Notes: a model not told the origin generated them from the letters alone. A stretch of 64,000 bases of DNA from Candidatus Eiseniibacteriota bacterium (GCA_020633975.1 JACKCR010000002.1:1736001-1800000), one strand, 5' to 3'. Counted from the stretch's first letter, positions 27,616 to 35,838 are shown. Program-made: numbers and translations.

Positions 27616-28683
27616 ATGAACCAGACCCACGTGACTCTTCTCGCGACGAGCGCACTCGCCCTCGCCGCTCTCTCCCCCGTATCGGCACTCGCGAGTCCGG
27701 GTACCGGCTCGGCATGCGACGCCTACTGGGATCTCCAGTACGACCGCGCCATCGAACTCGCGAAGGCGATCATCGCTTCGGACGCCGCGGAAGAGGACAA
27801 ACTCTCCGCCTACCAGTGCAAGGCGTGTTCCCACGTCGAACGGAAGCAGTACGACCCGGCCAAGGACACGATCGCCGGGATGCTCTCCTTCGACCCTTCG
27901 TCCCGGTTCTCTCCGGACACGACCTACCCTCCGGCCGTCATCGAGCTGTACAACGCGGTAAGGGACAGCCTCTATCCGGGCACGACGGACATCAACACCG
28001 TCGCCGTGGGAGACTTCGAGGACAACTCGATCTTCCAGGGCAAGTTCGGTGACCTCGACTTCTCGCTCTTCCAACGCGCTCTCATCCACACGATCAACGC
28101 AGACCTGGCCGAAGCGACCGACCTCAAGCTGGTCGACCGTCAGCGGATCGAACAGATCACCCAGGAGCTGAAGCTGAATCAGTCCGGGTTCGTCAACCCG
28201 GAGCAGTCGGTCAAGTGCGGTGAGCTCCTCGGCGCACAGAGCTTCATCTTCGGCCAGTACATGATTCTCTCGAAGGACAAGGTCCGGATCGATGCCCGCG
28301 TCGTGCGCACCGCGACGGGCGAGATCGTCCTGACCAAGCAGGTGACCGGCGACTTCTCCGGAGACCCCGAGAAGTTCCTCGCCCTCGAGAAGGAGCTCGT
28401 CGTCTCCCTGGCCTCCGGGATCGACCAGATCCGGAGCGGAGCCGGCGAACCGAGTGACCTCCGGCAGAAGGCCGAGGCCTACTTCGATCAGAAGAACGAG
28501 GGGATCGAGAAGCGGAAGGGGTACGTCGAAAGCAAGTTCCTCGAAGCGGAGGCACTGAGCCTCGAGGACAAGGGGAAGTTCGACGAAGCGCAGAGTGTCT
28601 GGAAGCAGGTGCTCGACGCCGATCCGAACAACACCGTCGCCCCCGTCCGAATCCGAGTTCTCGACACGCTTCTCCAGGGCTAG
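27616..28683 (+). CDS. Periplasmic CsgG-like protein at the end of the T6SS arm
   Basis: Exported protein of about 355 residues. ATG 27616 has GGAG six bases upstream; ATG 27610 is too close to it. The signal peptide is MNQTHVTLLATSALALAALSPVSALA. The N-terminal part (about 30-110) is helical and TPR-like, with the region AYQCKACSHVERKQYDPAKD. A CsgG/FlgO-like domain follows (about 120-270), with VAVGDFEDNSI, LVDRQRIEQITQEL, CGELLGAQSFIFGQYM and VRIDARVVRTATGEIVL. The C-terminus has a second TPR-like helix pair. It has no lipobox, unlike CsgG. It follows the kinase by about 50 bases and may be its periplasmic partner, which is unproven. Confidence 0.82.
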   Translation: MNQTHVTLLATSALALAALSPVSALASPGTGSACDAYWDLQYDRAIELAKAIIASDAAEEDKLSAYQCKACSHVERKQYDPAKDTIAGMLSFDPSSRFSPDTTYPPAVIELYNAVRDSLYPGTTDINTVAVGDFEDNSIFQGKFGDLDFSLFQRALIHTINADLAEATDLKLVDRQRIEQITQELKLNQSGFVNPEQSVKCGELLGAQSFIFGQYMILSKDKVRIDARVVRTATGEIVLTKQVTGDFSGDPEKFLALEKELVVSLASGIDQIRSGAGEPSDLRQKAEAYFDQKNEGIEKRKGYVESKFLEAEALSLEDKGKFDEAQSVWKQVLDADPNNTVAPVRIRVLDTLLQG

Positions 28684-28695
28684 TAGCATTCCCCA

Positions 28696-29745
28696 ATGAC
28701 GCGTGAACAGATCGAGCAACGACTGACGCAGATGGTCAGCTGCGCTGGCTGAGCCTCCAAGCTCGCTCCGGAGGATCTGGAGCAGGTATTGGCCGGTGTC
28801 CGGCGCACCCATCACCCCAACGTGATCGTCGGCCTCGAAAAGGCCGACGATGCTGGCGTTTTCCGTCTTTCCGAGGATCTCGCGATCATCCAGACGGTCG
28901 ACTACTTCACTCCGATCGTGGACGACCCGTTCGAGTACGGCGCGATCGCGGCCGCGAACAGCCTCAGTGACGTATACGCCATGGGCGGCGTTCCCCTCAC
29001 CGCGATGAACGTGGTCGGCTTTCCGCGGAGCGTCCTCCCCCTCCCTGTCCTCACGGAGCTCCTCAAGGGCGGACAGGAGGTGATCGACGAAGCCGGGGTC
29101 GCACTGGTCGGTGGGCACTCGGTCAAGGCGCCGGAGATGTTCTACGGACTCTCTGTCACCGGACGGGTGCACCCAGATCGCGTCATCACGAACTCGGGCG
29201 CGCGTCCCGAGGACGTGCTCCTCCTCACGAAGCCGCTCGGCACCGGAATCCTGACCACGGCACTCAAGAACGACCGCCTCCCAGCGGACAAGCTCCGCGC
29301 GGTCACCGCACAGATGCGCAGGCTGAACCGGATCGCCTCGGAAGCGATGGTCGCATGCGGCGCGCACGCCTGTACGGACGTCACCGGGTTCGGTCTCCTC
29401 GGGCATCTCTACGAGATGACGTCGAACAGCGGAGTCGACGCCTATGTGTACGTGGAGAGCGTCCCGATCATCGACACCGTTCTCGACCACATCGCCGCCG
29501 GCGACAAGCCGGGCGGCCTCGGCGCGAACCGGAAGTACCTCTCGGAACGGATCTCCGTCTCCGAGCACTGTGAGCCGAACCACACCGACGTGCTCTTCGA
29601 CCCGCAGACCTCGGGCGGACTCCTCGTCGCGCTCCCCAAGGAGAGGGTGGACGAGTTCCAGGAGATGATGGACGCGGCGGGAGAGATGAGCGCGGTGATC
29701 GGCGAGATCCGTCCGGGGACCGGGACGGTGCAGGTTCTGCCCTAG
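28696..29745 (+). CDS. selD: Selenide, water dikinase SelD, itself a selenoprotein (in-frame TGA)
   Basis: Makes selenophosphate from selenide and ATP, the selenium donor for selenocysteine and selenouridine. The frame begins at ATG 28696, the only in-frame start after an upstream TAG. It reads through TGA at 28750-28752 as selenocysteine 19 in CAG-U-ASKLAPEDL, the position of the catalytic Cys/Sec. The rest is canonical: LEKADDAGVF, TVDYFTPIVDDP, YAMGGVPLTAMN, GGHSVKAPEMFYGL, TGFGLLGHL and DPQTSGGLL, 349 residues in all. A conventional caller would start it at TTG 28789 and lose the active site. No clear ribosome site; it follows the T6SS genes by 12 bases. Confidence 0.93.
28753..28783 (+). 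promoter_or_regulatory. Candidate bacterial SECIS element in selD
   Basis: Directly after the TGA codon. A 5-bp stem GCTCC (28765-28769) / GGAGC (28779-28783) encloses the 9-base loop GGAGGATCT, placing the loop about 18-26 bases from the TGA, within the usual bacterial SECIS distance. An alternative CCTCC/GGAGG stem overlaps it. SelB binding is inferred. Confidence 0.6.
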
Positions 29746-30227
29746 AACCGCAGCGACAGCTTTGGCGACGCCTCTCCCCGCCGAAGCACTCCGCCCGTCA
29801 GTATCCTGCAACGGAGTCCGCCACGTCCCTTCATCAGGATCTCGGCGCCTGGGGCGATGGCCAGGTCCATCCAGTGGCAGGGCCTGCACTCTTCGACTCC
29901 CTCGAACCGGATCCCCTGGAGTTCGAAACTAGATCCAATGAGGGAGTTGAGGTCCACCCCCGAGACGACCACGTTGCGACGGACGGCCCCCGGCTCCGCA
30001 CCCGAAACCTCCAGGGCCGAACAGATCTCGTCGAAGACCTCCATCGAAAAGAAGGTGATCTGCCCCCGGTATCCCTCTTCGTGATCGAAGTAGCGGTCTC
30101 CTCTGAGACCGCGCCCAGCGACACACTCTATCTCACCGACTTCGATCGACTCGTTCGTTCCCGGCGGCCCACCGTGGTGGCCGACGAAGTTGTGCCCAGG
30201 CGAAATGTAGATGTGGCGGATCAGCAC
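29742..30227 (-). CDS. MOSC-domain protein of the nap operon
   Basis: MOSC-domain protein (molybdenum cofactor sulfurase C-terminal fold), 161 residues from GTG 30227. GGGGGAG lies seven bases upstream; the frame is open nine codons further without support. Visible features are IEVGEIECVAGRGLRGDRYF, the Cys-containing ECRPCHWMD motif typical of MOSC proteins, and the C-terminal GLRCRILTGGVL. Such proteins bind or modify molybdopterin. It is the last gene of the leftward nap operon, suggesting a role in maturing the NapA Mo-bisMGD cofactor (inference). Its GTG overlaps the stop of the small gene upstream; its own stop overlaps selD by four bases, convergently. Confidence 0.88.
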   Translation of the reverse strand: MLIRHIYISPGHNFVGHHGGPPGTNESIEVGEIECVAGRGLRGDRYFDHEEGYRGQITFFSMEVFDEICSALEVSGAEPGAVRRNVVVSGVDLNSLIGSSFELQGIRFEGVEECRPCHWMDLAIAPGAEILMKGRGGLRCRILTGGVLRRGEASPKLSLRF

Positions 30228-30550
30228 TTCGGATCTCCCCCCTCGGGTCCACACAGCTCCACTCGAACGAGCCGGAACCCTCCGCGGGTCCGGAGGATCG
30301 AGTCACACCACTGTCTCCCCTCCAAGTCATAACGAACCTGAGCCGATGATTCGGCCGTCCCCGCCAGCCATGCTGCCAGCTCCTCTAGACGGATCGATCC
30401 GATCGTCGACGAACCGGCCAATCCTTCCCGGAGCCGCACTTCGGTCCATGTTGCGTGCTCCTCGATGTCGGCGAGCAGGTCGGCGAGTCGTGCGGGAGTC
30501 AGAACCGCACCGTAGATGGGAGGTAGTCCGGCTTCCATCCCGGCGCTCAC
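30221..30550 (-). CDS. Small hypothetical protein within the nap operon
   Basis: A 109-residue soluble protein starting at GTG 30550, with GAGG seven bases upstream and a GTGA overlap with the napG stop; ATG 30538 is an in-frame alternative. Sequence features: LPPIYGAVLTPARLADLLAD near the N-terminus, then acidic helices and an ELAAWLAG helix, then QVRYDLEGRQWCDSILRTRGG and FRLVRVEL, beta-rich at the end. I do not recognise the family. Tight overlaps with napG and the MOSC gene argue that it is real and functionally linked to nitrate reductase or its cofactor. Confidence 0.78.
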   Translation of the reverse strand: MSAGMEAGLPPIYGAVLTPARLADLLADIEEHATWTEVRLREGLAGSSTIGSIRLEELAAWLAGTAESSAQVRYDLEGRQWCDSILRTRGGFRLVRVELCGPEGGDPKC

Positions 30551-31410
30551 GATGTCACCTCGCAAGTCCGTCTGTTGCCTTCGCGGGGCGCGGGGCGGGC
30601 GAACATCGGCATGAGAAGGACAGCGTTCTCGGGCGCAGGACAGACGTACTGGCAGACACCGCAGCCAGAGCACCGCTCCTGATCGACGGTCGGCCGTCCC
30701 GACTCGACGAGTATTGCGCCCTCCACGGGACACCTCTCCACGCAAGTCGAGCACACGCCCTTCTGGTGGGCCAGGCAGGTCTGGGTGTCGATCGCCGCCG
30801 TTCCGAGCCGGACTTCGAGTTTGGCGTCGAGGGCTCCGGTCTTGCACGCAGCAACACAGGGTGCGTCCGTGCAGAGCCAACACGGCTGGGAGATCGGATC
30901 GATGACGGGCGTTCCGACGATCGCGCGAAGGCGGCCGGGCGCGTCCTTGATCGAGCTGTATGGACAGGCTCCGGCACAATCGCCGCAACGGGTGCAGAGC
31001 TCGAGGAATCGGGACTCGACGACGGCGCCGGGAGGACGGAGGACGGGAATCACCCCGCCACCTCGGGATCCGGGAGGCCTCAGCCTGCGAACGTCTTCCG
31101 CTGTCTTCGGGTAGCGCACGACGACCGCGCCCGCCTCCGGGGGCACCCCTACGCGCGTCACTTCGGCCCCGATCTCGCCGTGGACCGCGCCGGACCCCGG
31201 GTTCGTCGTCCCGCGACCGGCGCCTGCGCCGGAGAGTAGGTGTCTGAGGAAGGCACCCCGGAGCATGTCGCGGCGTGTCCATGCAGAACCGGACGGGGCC
31301 GCAACCTCGTCTCCGTCCTCTCCCGGCTCCCGACAGGTCGCATCGATCGCACTCGATCCCCTCGCCGCCGCAGACGGTTCCGCGTCGCCTCCGATCACTC
31401 TCCTCCTCAC
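30547..31410 (-). CDS. napG: Nap ferredoxin NapG/MauM-like (four [4Fe-4S])
   Basis: Periplasmic iron-sulfur protein, about 287 residues from GTG 31410 (GAGG five bases upstream; GTG 31398 is possible). A twin-arginine motif (TRRDMLRGAFLRHLL) precedes the mature part, but the roughly 45 residues in front of it are unusual for a Tat peptide. Four Cys clusters are seen: CTRCGDCAGAC, CWLCTDAPCVAAC, C-x7-CSTCVERC and CSGCGVCQYVC. In known systems NapG works with the membrane subunit NapH to pass electrons from quinol to NapB/NapA; no napH is present here. Confidence 0.88.
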   Translation of the reverse strand: MRRRVIGGDAEPSAAARGSSAIDATCREPGEDGDEVAAPSGSAWTRRDMLRGAFLRHLLSGAGAGRGTTNPGSGAVHGEIGAEVTRVGVPPEAGAVVVRYPKTAEDVRRLRPPGSRGGGVIPVLRPPGAVVESRFLELCTRCGDCAGACPYSSIKDAPGRLRAIVGTPVIDPISQPCWLCTDAPCVAACKTGALDAKLEVRLGTAAIDTQTCLAHQKGVCSTCVERCPVEGAILVESGRPTVDQERCSGCGVCQYVCPAPENAVLLMPMFARPAPREGNRRTCEVTS

Positions 31411-31429
31411 CAGCGCCTCACGCCGTGGC

Positions 31430-32299
31430 TCATTGGGATGTCCCCGTGGCGCCGTCGCCGATGTCGTTCGAATGCGATTCCTCGGTCCGCGGCGGCCCCA
31501 CTGCTTGGAGGAGCGCCGCAGGAGGTTTGTAGAGCAGCGCAGCGATCGTTGGCTCGTACGGATCCATGCTTGCAGATCGAGCGTGACACTGGAGACAGTT
31601 CGCGCGGCCTGGGTGAGAAGTCCGAAGGCCCAAGCTCCCCGTCGGTCCGTGACAGGCGCGGCAGTTCTCGCGCATCCAGGTCGCGTGGGGGATGGTCGGA
31701 GGTGCTCCCTTCCAGGCTCGGGCACCCTCTTTCGGAGCGGGCAGCCCGACGAAGCGACTCGTTGCCAACGGCCTGGAGTCGAAGAGCGAAGACTCGACGA
31801 CGTGGCACTGCTGGCAGTTCGCGTAGTACGCATGCGGGATGAGGGGAGCGGAGTTCTCTCCGACCCTGAGGGCCGTCGCGTGGCAGGCCACACACGACCC
31901 CGCCGTCATCTGATCCACGTCGTGAGGAATGGTCGGCGGTGCCCCATCGTAGGCCCGCCGCAGGGCTCGATCGGCCAGCGTAGCGGGCTTCGCGCTCGCA
32001 TCGATCGCAACCTCTTTGGACAAGTCTACTTCTGGCACACCGAGATCGGCGACGGTGTAGCGATTCCCGCCCAGTGCCGCGGGGCCGAGGGCGCCCAGCT
32101 GCTCGTAGGTTACTGCCGCCGAGGCATCCTCCCCCTCCTCGCTCTGGCGAGACGAGGGCCGGGGTTCGAACGCGTTCTCGATCTCCGACCGAGGAACGCC
32201 GTCGTCGATGCCGACGAAGAACCCGATCGCCGCCGCGGCGATCGCGGCGGCGAGGAGAATCTGGGTCGGTCGCGAGCCCAGGGGTCCGGGCGAACTCAT
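31430..32299 (-). CDS. napB: Tetraheme NapB-like cytochrome c (duplicated module)
   Basis: Periplasmic or membrane-anchored cytochrome of 289 residues with one N-terminal helix (about 14-29). Four CXXCH heme sites lie at 136-140, 162-166, 213-217 and 235-239. Classical NapB has two. The stretch GAPPTIPH occurs twice (119-126 and 198-205), each time followed by Met, a CxACH and an xCxQCH site, so the protein is a tandem duplication of the diheme NapB core. The ATGA junction with napA shows tight coupling; it should pass electrons directly to NapA. Confidence 0.9.
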   Translation of the reverse strand: MSSPGPLGSRPTQILLAAAIAAAAIGFFVGIDDGVPRSEIENAFEPRPSSRQSEEGEDASAAVTYEQLGALGPAALGGNRYTVADLGVPEVDLSKEVAIDASAKPATLADRALRRAYDGAPPTIPHDVDQMTAGSCVACHATALRVGENSAPLIPHAYYANCQQCHVVESSLFDSRPLATSRFVGLPAPKEGARAWKGAPPTIPHATWMRENCRACHGPTGSLGLRTSHPGRANCLQCHARSASMDPYEPTIAALLYKPPAALLQAVGPPRTEESHSNDIGDGATGTSQ

Positions 32300-34698
32300 G
32301 GCAGGTTCCCCTGCGCCTTGCTCAGCTTGACCGCGCTCTTCTTGTAGTCCGGCTGCTTCGAGAATGGATCATGGGCTTCGGACGTCACTCGATTGATCAG
32401 CATCGACTCGTCGAAGAACGGCACGAAGACAGTTCCACGCGGTGGGCGCGCACGCCCGTTGATCCATGCGGGCAGGTCGACCCTTCCCCGCCTCGACTCC
32501 ACCGCTACGAGATCACCGTTGCGAACTCCCAGCTCCTTCGCATCCGCTGGGTTCATTTCGACGTAGGAACCGGGCATCGCGCGATCCAGCTGCGGGACTC
32601 TGCGCGTCATGGTTCCCGTGTGCCAGTGTTCGAGCACGCGGCCCGTCGTGAGCCAGAACGGGAACTCCTGGTCAGGCAGTTCAGAGGGCGGTTCGTAGTC
32701 ATAGAACCAGATCTGTGCACGGTCGTTCTTGGAGGTCGAATGGTAGAACTGGATCTCGCGGCCCGCCTCGACGTAGGGGTCATCGAAGCCGGCGAAGCGG
32801 AAGCGGGTCTCCCTCCAGGAGCCATCTGCTTGCTCGGTGACCGGCCAGCGCATGCCGCGGGCTCGGACGTATTCGTCGTACGGCGCGAGATCCTTGTGCT
32901 TGAGCCTGGTGAACCTGCGGTACTCCTCGAAGAGCTGCTTGTCGACGTTGATGTCGTAGTAGTGCTGCCAATCCCAGATCGGGACGGGTCGACCGTTCGT
33001 GTCCTTCATCTCGAAGAGGAAGCGGCCATCTCTGTCCTTCATCCCTTCGTGCCCGAGTTCGAAGAGCCGGTGCGCGACAGCGATCGTCATCCAACAGTCA
33101 TCGCGGGCCTGACCCGGAGGGTCGACCATCTTGAACCACTGTTGGGTCCGCCGTTCGGAGTTCCCATAGATCCCGTTCTTCTCCACCCACAGCGCAGCCG
33201 GGAGCACGAGATCGGCGAGGCTGGTGGTGGCAGTGGGATAGACCTCCGAAACGATGAGGAACTTGTCCTCCATCCCTGCCTTGCGTTCGAAGAGCGCGTT
33301 GAGGTTGGGCAAGGTCTGTCCGGGGTTCGTGACCTGAACCCAGATCGTATCGACATCCCCACCCGGCGTGCAGAACTGGTCCCACATGCTCACGGTATGG
33401 TGTCCGGGCTTGGGATTGATCCGCCCTTCGGGGACGTTCCAGATCTCCTCAGCCTGCTTCCTGTGCTCCTCATTCGCCACGACCCGCCCGCCCGGGAGCG
33501 CATGGGCGAGCGTTCCGACCTCGCGGACAGTGCCGCATGCGGAAGGCTGTCCGGTGAGGCTGGTGGGAGCGTCACCGGGCCGGCCGAAGTGTCCGCTGAG
33601 CAGGTGGACTCCATGGACCAGGCAGTTGATCGCCGTGCCCATCGTGTGTTGATTCATCCCCATGCACCAGAGGCTCGTGATCTTCAGATCGCGTCGGCCG
33701 AAGAGTTCGGCCAGCATTCGAATCTTCTCCGCCGGTACGCCCGAGAGGCGACTCACGTACTCGGGGGTGTAGCGCGCAATCGCTGCCTTGTACTGCTCGA
33801 AGCTGATCTCTTCGCCGAGAAGCGCCGGCTCCTTGCCTTGCGCACGAAACGCGCAGTAGCTCTCCACGAAGTCACGTGCGTAGGTCTCGTTCTCGATGAG
33901 CAGGTGAGCGATGCCCAGAGCGATGGCCACATCACCGTGGGGCTGCATCTCCAAGAACTCCTGGCAGTGATCCGTGGTCCTCGTCCGCCGGGTCGAGATG
34001 TCGATGAGTTGGATCTCCTCTCCACGGGAGCGCCTATCGATCACGCGGGAGAAGAGAACCGGGTGCATTTCCGCAGGGTTGTTCCCCCACATGATCAGGA
34101 CGTCGCAGCTGTCCAGATCCTCGTAACAGCCGGCAGGTTCGTCCACTCCATAGGTTGCCAGGAATCCGGTCACGGCCGAGGCCATGCAAAGGCGCGCGTT
34201 CGGATCGATGTGGTTGTTGCCGAGGCCGCCCTTCATGAACTTCTGTGCGGCATACCCTTCGGGAATCGTCCACTGGCCCGATCCATAGAACGCGAACTTC
34301 TCGGGTGCGGCTCCGATCCTTCGTGCGATGACATCGATTGCCTCGTCCCACGAGATCGGCACCATCTTCTCGCCGCGCCGGAGCATGGGCTGACGGAGAC
34401 GGTCCTCTCCGTAGAGGATGAGACCAACGTGGTACCCCTTGACGCAGAGCAGCCCTTTGTTCACATCTGCGGACTGATCCCCCGCGATCGCCACCACCCG
34501 GTCCTTCTCGACACCGACGAGGACATGGCAACCTGTTCCGCAGAAGCGGCAGGGAGCCTTCTGCCAAGAAACCGGGTCCACCTCCTGACCAAACGCTTCC
34601 GTGGCCGGAAGACCAACCGTCCCGCCGGCAACTGCAGTCGCCGCTGCCATCGCGGCACCCTTGAGGAAGTCCCTGCGGTCGACGCTCATGGAGTTCAT
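32296..34698 (-). CDS. napA: Periplasmic nitrate reductase catalytic subunit NapA
   Basis: Mo-bisMGD enzyme that reduces nitrate to nitrite in the periplasm, 800 residues. The Tat signal is SVDRRDFLKGAAMAAATAVA. A [4Fe-4S] cluster is bound by Cys50, Cys53, Cys57 and Cys85. The Mo ligand is Cys170 in ARLCMASAVTGF, so it is cysteine and not selenocysteine. Further family features include YGSGQWTIPEGYAAQKFMKGGLGNNHIDPN and GVHLLSGHFGRPGDAPTSLTGQPSACGTVREVG, which identify Nap and exclude formate dehydrogenase. It overlaps both napD and the cytochrome by four bases. Confidence 0.96.
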   Translation of the reverse strand: MNSMSVDRRDFLKGAAMAAATAVAGGTVGLPATEAFGQEVDPVSWQKAPCRFCGTGCHVLVGVEKDRVVAIAGDQSADVNKGLLCVKGYHVGLILYGEDRLRQPMLRRGEKMVPISWDEAIDVIARRIGAAPEKFAFYGSGQWTIPEGYAAQKFMKGGLGNNHIDPNARLCMASAVTGFLATYGVDEPAGCYEDLDSCDVLIMWGNNPAEMHPVLFSRVIDRRSRGEEIQLIDISTRRTRTTDHCQEFLEMQPHGDVAIALGIAHLLIENETYARDFVESYCAFRAQGKEPALLGEEISFEQYKAAIARYTPEYVSRLSGVPAEKIRMLAELFGRRDLKITSLWCMGMNQHTMGTAINCLVHGVHLLSGHFGRPGDAPTSLTGQPSACGTVREVGTLAHALPGGRVVANEEHRKQAEEIWNVPEGRINPKPGHHTVSMWDQFCTPGGDVDTIWVQVTNPGQTLPNLNALFERKAGMEDKFLIVSEVYPTATTSLADLVLPAALWVEKNGIYGNSERRTQQWFKMVDPPGQARDDCWMTIAVAHRLFELGHEGMKDRDGRFLFEMKDTNGRPVPIWDWQHYYDINVDKQLFEEYRRFTRLKHKDLAPYDEYVRARGMRWPVTEQADGSWRETRFRFAGFDDPYVEAGREIQFYHSTSKNDRAQIWFYDYEPPSELPDQEFPFWLTTGRVLEHWHTGTMTRRVPQLDRAMPGSYVEMNPADAKELGVRNGDLVAVESRRGRVDLPAWINGRARPPRGTVFVPFFDESMLINRVTSEAHDPFSKQPDYKKSAVKLSKAQGNLP

Positions 34699-34985
34699 GC
34701 TTGATCGTTCTCCTGACTCGACGGTTCTTGGAGGCGTCCCACCCCGCCCGGCCGGGGTTCATCGAAGTGAATGAAGGAGACATCGACGTAGCAGACGCCA
34801 GGTTGGCTACGAATCCAGCGCCAGAGCTCTCTATCCTCGGCGGAGTCTGCGGTGTCCAGGACTACGGGAAGGCGCTTGCCGTGCGGAGTGCCGACATCGA
34901 TGCGCGGATCTGTGGAGAGCCGGACGACCAGGTCGTCCATCACGGCATCGTTCGTCAGACTCAGGACAAGTCCACTGATGGGCAT
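34695..34985 (-). CDS. napD: NapA Tat-signal chaperone NapD
   Basis: Cytoplasmic chaperone that binds the twin-arginine signal of NapA and holds back export until the cofactor is in place. It has 96 residues, with the ferredoxin-like NapD pattern: MPISGLVLSL at the N-terminus, GKRLPVVLDT in the middle, and PGVCYVDVSFIHFD late. It is the first gene of the leftward operon, and the palindrome at 35029-35062 lies 44 bases upstream. Confidence 0.88.
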   Translation of the reverse strand: MPISGLVLSLTNDAVMDDLVVRLSTDPRIDVGTPHGKRLPVVLDTADSAEDRELWRWIRSQPGVCYVDVSFIHFDEPRPGGVGRLQEPSSQENDQA

Positions 34986-35028
34986 GGGGCCTTCTCCTCC
35001 GGGCTGGAGGGTAGCAGGCCACTGGGAT

Positions 35029-35062
35029 AATTCAAGAATTTAAGATGTAATACTCTTGAATT
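35029..35062. promoter_or_regulatory. Palindromic operator between the divergent nap arms
   Basis: Perfect 9-bp inverted repeat AATTCAAGA (35029-35037) / TCTTGAATT (35054-35062) around a 16-base AT-rich centre that contains AAGATG...CTCTT, reminiscent of NsrR half-sites. It lies in a short AT-rich island in otherwise GC-rich DNA, between napD and the tetraheme cytochrome gene. An Rrf2-family gene ends the rightward operon and is the obvious candidate binder (inference). Confidence 0.7.
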
Positions 35063-35172
35063 TTTCCCACCACTTGCTAGAGTCGCCCTCGTCCGGATAG
35101 CTGTTCGGACACGGTCGTGATGACTCGTTCGGTCCGCTGGTTGGGATGGCTGGTTCGGATGGAGGTATCGGG

Positions 35173-35838
35173 ATGATGTTTCGCCGCTCCGTCACGATCA
35201 TCCTCGGGATCCTGAGTGGAGTCGTCTTGGCGATCTGGCCCACGATCACCGACTCGACGAACTCCCCAACCGAAGCGGAACCTGATCTCTCCGTGGTCCG
35301 GGAGCGCCCCGCAACGTTTCCCATCACCGTTCGGTATCCGACCCCTTCCCCCGGGGTCGCCACCGGGATCGTCGACGTGAACGGTCGGGCGATCACGGTC
35401 GCCTGCGAAGTCTGCCACTCCATGATCGCAGAGCCTCCGTCTCCGGAAGCACTCGGCCTTGCCAACCTGAAGGACTTCCATCGAGGTCTCGTCTTCGAGC
35501 ACGGCAACCTGACGTGCCAGTCCTGCCACGACCCGGGAGATGCGCGGTCGTTTCGTCTCGCAAACGGCACTCCGGTCGAACCATGGGACGTGATCGATCT
35601 CTGCTCGCAGTGCCACGGCCCCCAGAGGAAGGACTTCGACCACGGCGCCCACGGGGGAATGAGCGGCTACTGGGACCTCTCCCGCGGGCCCCGCACCCGA
35701 AACGCGTGCACGGCGTGCCACTCCCCTCATGCTCCCAAGCCGGGGGAGGTTCGGCCCACCTTCAAGCCGATCGACCGCTTCCTGACCGGCTCCGATCCGG
35801 ATCATCCGACCCCACGAAAGGACGCGGATCATGAGTGA
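35173..35838 (+). CDS. Tetraheme membrane-anchored cytochrome c
   Basis: Electron carrier of 221 residues from ATG 35173 (GGAGG seven bases upstream; a second ATG follows at once). One N-terminal helix (about 6-22) anchors or exports it. Four CXXCH sites: 78-82, 115-119, 144-148 and 179-183, with extra His residues (FDHGAHGG) that can serve as distal ligands. It heads a rightward operon with a ferredoxin subunit and NrfD-type subunit, so it probably receives electrons from them and delivers to the Nap cytochrome or NapA. Not NapC by sequence pattern. Confidence 0.88.
   Translation: MMFRRSVTIILGILSGVVLAIWPTITDSTNSPTEAEPDLSVVRERPATFPITVRYPTPSPGVATGIVDVNGRAITVACEVCHSMIAEPPSPEALGLANLKDFHRGLVFEHGNLTCQSCHDPGDARSFRLANGTPVEPWDVIDLCSQCHGPQRKDFDHGAHGGMSGYWDLSRGPRTRNACTACHSPHAPKPGEVRPTFKPIDRFLTGSDPDHPTPRKDADHE

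Noticed and set aside
28789-29745. SelD starting at TTG 28789
   Set aside because: It removes the conserved catalytic region; the frame continues upstream through a TGA at the Sec position to an ATG.
31407-31895. Leftward frame of 162 codons over the napB/napG junction
   Set aside because: It runs antiphase to the heme-rich NapB frame and lacks any family motif; it is a shadow of two real genes.
32296-34698. Selenocysteine formate dehydrogenase instead of NapA
   Set aside because: The Mo ligand codon encodes Cys170, no in-frame TGA is present, and napD and napB neighbours identify Nap.
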